Assembly: GCA_947488485.1 (NCBI GenBank)
Contig: CANKZO010000177.1
Location: 1 to 5,025, forward strand
Source: Opitutia bacterium
Lineage (GTDB): Bacteria > Verrucomicrobiota > Verrucomicrobiae > Opitutales > UBA953
Direction of reading: 5' to 3'
Length of the DNA: 5,025 nucleotides
Shown: positions 1 through 5,025 of the stretch, one piece after another
Position numbering within the stretch: position 1 is the stretch's first letter
How the letters are laid out: each line of letters opens with the position of its first letter
The notes under the pieces: generated by a model
Told to the model about the DNA's origin: nothing
What the model saw: the letters and a program-made list of their open reading frames with translations, nothing else
Databases searched by the model: none
Program-made: the position numbers and the translations under genes

Positions 1-352
1 TCGCCGTATGGACGTCGGTCGGATGGACGTCGCACTGGTAGCCGAGGATCGTCCAAGGCGTGATCTCGGGCAGGCGTCGGCTGCGATACTGCAGGCCGGA
101 GTTGTTATCACCGACGACCTTCACCGTGGCGCGGACCTCGAAGTCCTTCACCTTGCCGTTCCAGATCAGGAACGAGTTCGTCTTCGGCTTGCCGACCTCG
201 CTCGTGCCGACGATCACCCCGTCTTCGACCTTCCAAAGTCCGGGTTCGCCGTCCCAGCCGGCGAGGTCCTTGCCGTTGAAGAGCGGCGTGAAGCCGTCTT
301 GCGCGAAGACGGGCAGTGCGAGGGTGAGCAGGAGGAGGTGTAGTGTCTTCAT
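1..352 (-). CDS. DUF1080 / 3-keto-disaccharide hydrolase-like exported protein (N-terminal part, cut by window edge)
   Basis: Translating the minus strand from the ATG at 352-350 gives 117 complete residues, open at the window edge. Residues 1-17 form a Sec signal peptide: MK, a Leu-rich core, then PVFA before Q18, with likely cleavage after A17. The mature start shows DUF1080 hallmarks: [13 protein letters not shown] (about 21-33), [11 protein letters not shown] (39-49), TNSFLIW (58-64), [10 protein letters not shown] (70-79), [10 protein letters not shown] (83-92) and GYQCDVH (104-110). The family adopts a concanavalin-like beta sandwich. Some members hydrolyse 3-keto-glycosides, so a role in glycan or glycoside breakdown outside the cytoplasm is likely, but the substrate cannot be read here. 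The gene begins 11 bases after the DUF1552 stop, so it is probably co-transcribed and last of the three seen. The junction has no Shine-Dalgarno match. This start is preferred because it places a perfect signal peptide at the N-terminus. A non-catalytic LamG-like binding role remains possible. Confidence 0.9.
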   Translation of the reverse strand, partial: MKTLHLLLLTLALPVFAQDGFTPLFNGKDLAGWDGEPGLWKVEDGVIVGTSEVGKPKTNSFLIWNGKVKDFEVRATVKVVGDNNSGLQYRSRRLPEITPWTILGYQCDVHPTDVHTA

Positions 353-363
353 AGGTTAAGGGT

Positions 364-1650
364 TCAGGCGATGAGCTCTTTGATTGTGCCGTTGCTGTCG
401 CCGTGGCTGTCGACTTTGACGCCGTTGCCTTGCAGCAGGGTAAGCCAGAGGTTGCAGAGCGGGGTGCTCTTGCCTTGGAGGGCGAGGTGCTGGCCTAGGC
501 GGATGCCGGCGCCGCCCCCGGCGATCAGTGTGGGGCAGTTATCGAGGTAGTGAATCGTGCGGATGTTGCTACCGTAGGCGATTGTGGTGTGGTCGAAGAG
601 GCTGGAGCCGTCCGCTTCCTTGGTCGCTTTGAGTTTAGCGAAGAGCCCGGCGAGGAGCCTGCTTTGCTCGAGGTCGCGCTTCTGGGAGGCTTCCATGCGT
701 TCTCCGGGGGCGTAGTGGCTCATGTCGTGCGAGGCCACCTTCACGCTCAAGCTGGCCAGGAGTGAGCTGACTGGCTGGCGATACGTCAGCACACGGGTGC
801 TGTCGGTCTGGAGCGCCGCTACGATCAGGTCGTACATCACCTTGATCTCGTCCTTGCCGGCGAGGCCCGGCTTGGGCGGAGGGAAGGGCGCCTTGGCCTT
901 GGGGCGGTCCAGCCACTGTTCGTCCTTGGAGAGTCGTAGTTCGATGTCGCGGACGCTCTGGAAGTATTCGTCGAGCTTGTCGGCATCGCTGCGCGAGAGG
1001 CCGCGACGGACGCGGGCGGCGTCTTCGAGGACCACATCAAGCACGCTGCGTTGATCGGCGAGCATGGCCTGGCGTTGGGCGAGCGGCATGGTCTCATCGG
1101 AGAACAGCCGGTGGTAGGCGGCGACGGGGTTCTCGTGGCCGATTAGCGGCTTGCCGCGAGCGTCCCAGGCCATCGAGCCAGGGCCGTGGCCGGAATCCAG
1201 TGCGTTGGCGCAATCGAGGCGGATGGAGCCATAACGTGTGTTCATCCCGAGCTTAGCGGCGGCGACTTGGTCGGCGGAGATGCCGTTGTGGAAGCTCTGA
1301 CCGGGCTCGGAGTAGCGGTTCGCCCCCGTCAGCCAGAAGGTGCTTCCCCAGTGTGCCTCGTCGCTAAATTTGTTCGAAAGGCCTTGGACGAGCGTGAAGT
1401 CCTTCTTGTGTTCGGCGAGCGGAGCGAGTCCGGCAGGCAGGGCGTAGTCAGTACCGGTGTCCTTGAGCGAAGGGAACCACGTCTCATTCGTCACGCCGTA
1501 GCCGAAGCCGAGGAAGACCATGCGCTTGGGCTGAGTCGAGGGCTTCTCGGCGGCGAAGGCTTTGAAGCCGAGCGAGCTCAGCGCGGGTAGGGCGATTAGC
1601 GTGCCGGCGGAGCGGAGAAAGTGGCGGCGGCTGAGGTCGGTTCTGCTCAT
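364..1650 (-). CDS. Tat-exported DUF1552 (HXXSHH family) protein
   Basis: This 428-residue protein has about the usual family length. A twin-arginine signal lies at the N-terminus: S7-R-R-H-F-L-R13, then a mild hydrophobic stretch (residues 14-29), with likely cleavage near A33/A34. Export would therefore be of a folded protein. Family features follow: a GFGYGVTNETWFP segment (48-60), LVQGLSN (87-93), AHWGSTFWLTG (99-109), SMAWD with a nearby conserved-looking Cys147 (159-163), NPVAAYHRLF (174-183), a central helical region (about 190-245), a Pro-rich linker (255-261), DSTRVLTY (283-290) and a C-terminal TLIAGGGAG plus GQHL (374-389). The signature after residue 300 reads H308-D-M-S311-H312-Y313, so the last His of HxxSHH is Tyr. 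The family is thought to be related to alkaline-phosphatase-like hydrolases (DUF1501 relatives), but no activity is established. The start overlaps the upstream stop as ATGA, which implies translational coupling with the cytochrome protein, its usual partner. The Tat motif supports this start. Confidence 0.93.
   Translation of the reverse strand: MSRTDLSRRHFLRSAGTLIALPALSSLGFKAFAAEKPSTQPKRMVFLGFGYGVTNETWFPSLKDTGTDYALPAGLAPLAEHKKDFTLVQGLSNKFSDEAHWGSTFWLTGANRYSEPGQSFHNGISADQVAAAKLGMNTRYGSIRLDCANALDSGHGPGSMAWDARGKPLIGHENPVAAYHRLFSDETMPLAQRQAMLADQRSVLDVVLEDAARVRRGLSRSDADKLDEYFQSVRDIELRLSKDEQWLDRPKAKAPFPPPKPGLAGKDEIKVMYDLIVAALQTDSTRVLTYRQPVSSLLASLSVKVASHDMSHYAPGERMEASQKRDLEQSRLLAGLFAKLKATKEADGSSLFDHTTIAYGSNIRTIHYLDNCPTLIAGGGAGIRLGQHLALQGKSTPLCNLWLTLLQGNGVKVDSHGDSNGTIKELIA
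1647..1650 (-). other. ATGA stop/start overlap between the cytochrome and DUF1552 genes
   Basis: The TGA stop of the cytochrome gene (1649-1647) overlaps the ATG of the DUF1552 gene (1650-1648). The preceding bases on the coding strand (CTTTCCAAACCAA) hold no purine-rich ribosome site, which is consistent with termination-reinitiation coupling and near-equal expression of the two products. Confidence 0.85.
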
Positions 1651-4600
1651 TTGGTTTGGAAAGTTTCGGAGAGGATGAGGGCGCGGATGAAGGCTGACAT
1701 CTGATGGTCCTGAGAGCGTGCTTGAGTCATGATGTCTGTGGCGAGCGGTTCGTCGAGGAAACCGAACGGACGACCCAGGCCATACTCCACGAGTGCCTCG
1801 GTGAAGCCGCGGCCGAACTTCTCCGGGTGGGCGGCAATCTGGTCGCGGAGCTCGAAGTAGTCTTTGAAACTTGCCCCCTTGTAGAAGGTGCCGGCTGGGC
1901 TGATGGGCCAGGTCTTACGGCCGACCCCCTTCTTTTCATAGGTCTCCGTGGTCCGCCATTTACCGGTGGCGTTGAAGTTCTCGAGTCCGAAGCCAACAGG
2001 GTCGATTTTCCGGTGGCACTGGGCACACTGGGGTTGTTCCTGGTGGGCGGCGAGGCGTTCGCGGGTCGACAAGAGCTTGTCTTCGAGTCGGCTCAGCTGA
2101 GGGATGTTAGGCGGTGCGGGTGGTGGCGGCTCGTGGAGGAGCTTGCGGAGGACCCAAGCGCCACGTTCAACTGGGCTGGTGTCGCGGCCGTTGCTGCCCA
2201 TGGCGAGCACCGCGGCCATTCCGAGCAGGCCGCCGCGGGGTGAATCCTTGGGGAGCGTCACCTTGCGGAAGGTATCACCACTCACCTCGCTCAGCCCGTA
2301 GTAATCGGCGAGCAGGCCGTTGATCACCACGTAGTCGCTCTTGAGCAGGCGGTTGAGGCTATCGCCGTGGCGCAGAATATGGTCGACGGTCTGAAAGACT
2401 TCGTTGCGGGCCGCCGCCTTGGTGCTGTCGTCGAAGTCTTTGTGCAGCTTGGTGTCGAACTGGAAGAAATCGAGGCGATGCAGGCCAAGCCACTGATGCG
2501 TGAATCCGGTCACGAAGGCGGACGACTTCGGGTCGGCAATCAGGCGGTCAACCTGCGCGCTCAGGATGGCGGGCTGGTGCAAGGTGTTTTGCTGGGCTAG
2601 ACGCAGGAGCTCGGCGTCCGGCGGCGCGCTCCAGAGGAAGTAGGACAGCCGGGCGGCGAGTTCGAGGTCGTCGAGGCGCCGACGCTTTTTTTCTACGCCA
2701 GGTTCCTGTAGATAAAGGAAGCCAGGTGAGGCCAGGATCACGCTCAGTGGCTGCTTCAGGGCCGTTGTCAGGGGCTCGCCGGCCGCGCGGCGCTTGGCAA
2801 AGAGGGTGACGAGTTTGTCGATATAGGCCGTCTCGGGAGTCTTGCCGCGAAAGGCCCTGGTCGCGAAGCGGTTGATGACCGTCCGGGCATACTCACTTTC
2901 GCTGACGCCTTCAGGGGGCGCGGGGATTGCGGTTTCGACTGCGTAGCCGCGTTGACGGGCATCGACGGCCTCCCACTCGACCCAATCGATCCAGAGGGCT
3001 GCCGGGGGGCCTAGGCCGGTGGCCTTGCGGGCGGCCTCGTAGGTTTCCTGGTCGTTTTTGATATCCCGCTTTTCCCGGAAGACAAAAGAGCGTGGCCCGT
3101 TCGCCGTGATGGTCACCGGCACCTCGAAGGTCTGTGGGGCGTCCGTCGTGCTGGTGATTTCGAACGTCTGGAGTAAGGCAAAAGGGATATCCTTTGTGCG
3201 ACAACCCATCTCCAGGTAATGCCGTGAGGTCGGCGTGCCGGCGATAGCGCCAACCCGGAGGCGAAGGAGATATTCTCCGGGCGGTACGGGATCCCGTTTA
3301 GTCTTATCCCAGTCCGTCGAGACGTCCGGTGGAAGCGCGATGACTTCTTCCTTATGCGTCTCGAAGATATTCAGCGTGGCGCCCGTCTTGTTGAGTGGGT
3401 CCTCAAGGTAGCGCCGGAAGCTTGGCCCGTGCTCGTTGAAGATTCTGATGTGGAACTTGGCCGATTGTTCGTCGGGGATGCCTTTGCCGTAGGCCGACGG
3501 TGGCTTGGAGCGGTCGGAGTCGAGATAGGCTTTAGAGACCTTATAACCGCCGAGGTAATATCCGTTGTAGGTTCCGCCCACGACGCGATTAGCCAGTACT
3601 TCCGTTTCGCGGTGATCGAAGGTCGCGGGCGCCGGCCCGCCGTTTACGACCTCGACCCAATCGATCCACAGGGCGAACTCCGGCCCGATGCCGTTGCGCT
3701 TGAGGGCTTCACCGAAGATCTGCAGGGCTCGTTCATTGGAATCAAAGGAGCCACGCTCGCGCAGGAAGAAGCCGCGGCTTCCTCCAGTGGTGATCGTCAC
3801 CGGGATTTCCAGGACCTGCGGTTTTGCCATCGTCCCGGTCACTTCGTGCGTGCTGGCGACGGCACCTTGAAGCGGGCCGAATTCCACGAAGTGACGTGAC
3901 TTGGGCGTATCGGCCGTCGCCGCTATCCGCACGCGAATGGTATATTTACCTGCCGGCCAACCGCTGGGGATGCTGAACGGCTGGTACGGATTGGCGAAGA
4001 CGTCCGCGTAGGTGAGGAAGGAGCCGGTCTTCGTCGCCGGGTTCGCTAGGTAAGCACGTTGCTGGGGGGCGGAGTGCACCCAGTTGCGACGGCCTTGCTC
4101 GTCGGCATGGATGGCGTCGAGGTAGCCGAACTTCTCAGGGCTGGGTGCTCCCGGGATGCGCTGCCATTGGTAATAGCGGTAGGTCACGTTGCCTTTCTTT
4201 TCCGCTTGAATCGTTGCGACGATTGCCGCGTTCGCGGGTAGGGCCGCGACGGCATCGACCGCCTTGGTCCACGCGTCATAACGTTCATGGCAATCGACGC
4301 GGTCGGCGTACGACTTGGTGATGCGCGGGTTCGCATAGGTTTCTGCTTCGAAGCGGACTTTCAGTTCGGGCGTTGGACGGCCGAAGCGAATGACGTGTTC
4401 GTCGATAGCTTGTCGGCCCAGAGCGAGGTATTGCTCGAACTGATCCGATGACATGAAAAGTGACGCCCCCACCGTGTCGAAGGCGCCGGCACCACCGTCG
4501 GCCGGGAGTTCGTTGACAGACATGTCCACCCCGAGCAGGTCGCGGAGCGTGTTCTTGTACTCGCGTCTGTTCAGGCGACGCATCGTGATCTGACCTTGGG

Positions 4601-4940
4601 CGTCACCAATCGTCTTGCGGGCGGTTACAAGCGTGCCCGACAGCATCTCGAGAAAATCGGCTTTTGCGATCGGGGTCGGCTGCTTGGAGTCCTCGGGTGG
4701 CATCTCGCCCGAGTTGACCTGGTTCAGGATCTTCTGCCAGCGATCCGCGAGCTGGACCGTGTCCAGTTTCAGGGCGATGTCGTCCAGCCGGAGTTTCCCT
4801 TTCTGCTTATCCGCGTTGTGGCACTCGACGCAGTATTCCTTGAGGAAGGCGCGATGCTTCTCGTCGATGCGCGCCTCCGGCGTCGCGCCGAAGGCCAGCG
4901 AGGCGAGGAAGGGGAGAAGGGTAAGGCAACGCAGGGGCAT
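1647..4940 (-). CDS. Exported dihaem cytochrome c protein, PSCyt1-DUF1587-insert-DUF1595-DUF1592-DUF1588-DUF1585
   Basis: This 1097-residue protein has a Sec signal peptide (residues 1 to about 19, ending LAFGA). PSCyt1 follows, with haem motif C37-VE-CH41 and a likely distal Met80 in GEMPP. DUF1587 spans about 117-180 (MRRLNRREYKNTLRDLLGV). Residues about 190-660 are a long insert containing a duplicated beta-rich domain. Then come DUF1595 (about 684-743), DUF1592 (about 755-882, LAARLSYFLWSAPPD), DUF1588 (about 901-996, with RGGLLGMAAVL, a PPPPAPP run and the second haem motif C972-AQ-CH976 in CHRKIDPVGFGLENF) and DUF1585 (about 1020-1093). The protein should act outside the cytoplasm as an electron-transfer or redox component; its substrate is unknown. 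It is followed directly by DUF1552, the usual partner, with a 4-base overlap. The start is fixed by an in-frame TGA 12 bases upstream (4955-4953). An AAGGA at 4960-4956 sits 15 bases from the ATG, which is too far for a standard ribosome site. The insert makes the protein longer than compact family members. Confidence 0.95.
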   Translation of the reverse strand: MPLRCLTLLPFLASLAFGATPEARIDEKHRAFLKEYCVECHNADKQKGKLRLDDIALKLDTVQLADRWQKILNQVNSGEMPPEDSKQPTPIAKADFLEMLSGTLVTARKTIGDAQGQITMRRLNRREYKNTLRDLLGVDMSVNELPADGGAGAFDTVGASLFMSSDQFEQYLALGRQAIDEHVIRFGRPTPELKVRFEAETYANPRITKSYADRVDCHERYDAWTKAVDAVAALPANAAIVATIQAEKKGNVTYRYYQWQRIPGAPSPEKFGYLDAIHADEQGRRNWVHSAPQQRAYLANPATKTGSFLTYADVFANPYQPFSIPSGWPAGKYTIRVRIAATADTPKSRHFVEFGPLQGAVASTHEVTGTMAKPQVLEIPVTITTGGSRGFFLRERGSFDSNERALQIFGEALKRNGIGPEFALWIDWVEVVNGGPAPATFDHRETEVLANRVVGGTYNGYYLGGYKVSKAYLDSDRSKPPSAYGKGIPDEQSAKFHIRIFNEHGPSFRRYLEDPLNKTGATLNIFETHKEEVIALPPDVSTDWDKTKRDPVPPGEYLLRLRVGAIAGTPTSRHYLEMGCRTKDIPFALLQTFEITSTTDAPQTFEVPVTITANGPRSFVFREKRDIKNDQETYEAARKATGLGPPAALWIDWVEWEAVDARQRGYAVETAIPAPPEGVSESEYARTVINRFATRAFRGKTPETAYIDKLVTLFAKRRAAGEPLTTALKQPLSVILASPGFLYLQEPGVEKKRRRLDDLELAARLSYFLWSAPPDAELLRLAQQNTLHQPAILSAQVDRLIADPKSSAFVTGFTHQWLGLHRLDFFQFDTKLHKDFDDSTKAAARNEVFQTVDHILRHGDSLNRLLKSDYVVINGLLADYYGLSEVSGDTFRKVTLPKDSPRGGLLGMAAVLAMGSNGRDTSPVERGAWVLRKLLHEPPPPAPPNIPQLSRLEDKLLSTRERLAAHQEQPQCAQCHRKIDPVGFGLENFNATGKWRTTETYEKKGVGRKTWPISPAGTFYKGASFKDYFELRDQIAAHPEKFGRGFTEALVEYGLGRPFGFLDEPLATDIMTQARSQDHQMSAFIRALILSETFQTK
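2013..2027 (-). other. Haem c attachment motif 2 (CAQCH, residues 972-976)
   Basis: A second CxxCH motif inside DUF1588, followed by the family signature KIDPVGFGLENFN. It lies more than 900 residues from the first haem motif. No MPP-type distal ligand follows closely. Met1071 and Met1081 in DUF1585 are the next methionines, so the sixth ligand is uncertain. Confidence 0.88.
2973..3410 (-). repeat. Internal protein repeat B of the cytochrome protein (residues about 511-656)
   Basis: This is the second copy of the duplicated domain. Landmarks are YLEDPLNKTG (511-520), PPGEYLLRLRVG (553-564), TPTSRHYLEMG (569-579), VPVTIT (607-612), FVFREKRD (619-626) and LWIDWVE (649-655). Earlier equivalents YY (461) and DEQ (490) match copy A. 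The offset to copy A grows from about 205 to 228 residues along the alignment and then falls back to 225, so small insertions have accumulated. An exact 18-base match remains at the WIDWVE codons (2976-2993 and 3651-3668, 675 bases apart, in frame). The overall divergence indicates an old duplication. Copy B carries Cys580 where copy A has no Cys. Confidence 0.85.
3648..4052 (-). repeat. Internal protein repeat A of the cytochrome protein (residues about 297-431)
   Basis: This is the first copy of a duplicated, probably beta-sandwich domain. Landmarks are YLANPATKTG (297-306), PAGKYTIRVRIA (329-340), TPKSRHFVEFG (345-355), IPVTIT (379-384), FFLRERGSF (391-399) and LWIDWVE (424-430). Against copy B, the PAGKY-to-VEFG block matches 14 of 27 residues, the LEIPVTIT-to-RERGS block 11 of 22, and the GIGP-to-WVE block 11 of 14 (my hand alignment). 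Similar landmarks further upstream (YY at 256, DEQ at 280) hint that the repeat unit may begin earlier. The alternating hydrophobic strands and GKYTIRVR pattern suggest a ligand-binding or carbohydrate-binding module. That function is inferred and I do not assign a family. Confidence 0.85.
4818..4832 (-). other. Haem c attachment motif 1 (CVECH, residues 37-41)
   Basis: A CxxCH motif just after the signal peptide, in the PSCyt1 context FLKEYCVECHNADKQKGKLRLD (shown by landmarks: F32, C37, C40, H41, K47, D53). It should bind one covalent haem c through both cysteines, with His41 as proximal ligand. Met80 in the following GEMPP is the probable distal ligand, as is common in class I cytochromes. 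Confidence 0.9.
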
Positions 4941-5025
4941 CGCTGAGCTGAGTCATCCTTGGCGGGTGATAGGATAACTCCAGCCCGCTGTGCGCCGGAC
5001 CGCCTTTATTTTCTGTCGATTAACC
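4941..5025 (-). promoter_or_regulatory. Upstream region of the three-gene unit; weak promoter only
   Basis: These 85 bases hold no gene. On the coding strand there is an A-rich patch near 5014-5004, a possible -10-like TATCCT at 4976-4971 (about 30 bases before the ATG) without a recognisable -35, and an AAGGA at 4960-4956 lying 15 bases before the start. An in-frame TGA at 4955-4953 fixes the start of the first gene. The true promoter may lie beyond the window edge. Confidence 0.2.

Noticed and set aside
8..343. Plus-strand open frame opposite the DUF1080 start
   Set aside because: The minus-strand translation gives a signal peptide and clear DUF1080 motifs, so the plus-strand frame is a shadow.
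1186..1590. 134-codon plus-strand open frame antisense to the DUF1552 gene
   Set aside because: It is a shadow of the DUF1552 N-terminal half, with no ribosome site or domain.
1704..2243. 179-codon open frame on the plus strand
   Set aside because: It is antisense to the DUF1588/DUF1585 coding region, whose conserved motifs are intact. No family features are seen in the plus-strand translation.
3354..3899. 181-codon open frame on the plus strand
   Set aside because: It lies wholly antisense to the well-supported cytochrome gene, has no recognisable domain, and is expected from codon bias in GC-rich DNA.
4941..4956. Alternative upstream ATG (4956-4954) just after AAGG as the start of the first gene
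   Set aside because: It is out of frame with the cytochrome gene, and an in-frame TGA at 4955-4953 blocks any extension. The ATG at 4940 begins a good signal peptide.
4962..4988. Possible hairpin GCGGG...CCCGC with a loop of about 17 bases
   Set aside because: The stem is only about 5-6 pairs with a long loop and no T-run after it. It is not convincing as a terminator or operator.
1..5025. Mobile element, defence system, CRISPR array or RNA gene
   Set aside because: Genes fill nearly the whole window with known exported-protein families. I saw no transposase, terminal inverted repeats, regularly spaced repeats or tRNA-like folds.

Overview
The window is almost entirely coding. It holds three same-strand (minus) genes that read from the right end to the left. 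All three encode proteins with export signals, and their families are expanded in the Planctomycetota-Verrucomicrobiota group: a large PSCyt1/DUF1592-type cytochrome c protein, a Tat-exported DUF1552 protein, and the N-terminal part of a DUF1080 (3-keto-disaccharide hydrolase-like) protein. This gene content, the GC-rich DNA and the absence of well-placed Shine-Dalgarno sites suggest a PVC bacterium. Verrucomicrobiota is my first guess and Planctomycetota the second. The phylum call is an inference from gene content, not from a marker gene.

Layout, in the direction of transcription. 5025-4941 is a short upstream region with at most a weak promoter. 4940-1647 is a 1097-residue Sec-exported protein with two CxxCH haem motifs and the domain order PSCyt1, DUF1587, long beta-rich insert, DUF1595, DUF1592, DUF1588, DUF1585. 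1650-364 is a 428-residue DUF1552 protein with a twin-arginine signal, overlapping the previous gene by the four bases ATGA. 352-1 is the start of a DUF1080 protein, 11 bases further on, with a Sec signal peptide and cut by the window edge. The plus strand carries only shadow reading frames. I see no tRNA, rRNA, CRISPR array, mobile element or convincing terminator.

The overlap and tight spacing imply one transcript. The pairing of PSCyt1/DUF1592 with DUF1552 recurs widely in this group, but to my knowledge its biochemical role is undefined. The DUF1080 partner points to glycan or glycoside breakdown outside the cytoplasm. One possible model is that the dihaem protein accepts or passes electrons from sugar oxidation while DUF1080 cleaves a 3-keto-glycoside. 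That model is a hypothesis.

Points that stand out: a clear internal duplication in the insert of the cytochrome protein (residues about 297-431 and 511-656); a DUF1552 signature that reads HDMSHY where HxxSHH is expected; and a dnaX-like A AAA AAG heptamer at an inter-domain linker of the large gene, flanked by an AGGA and a small hairpin, which may be chance.
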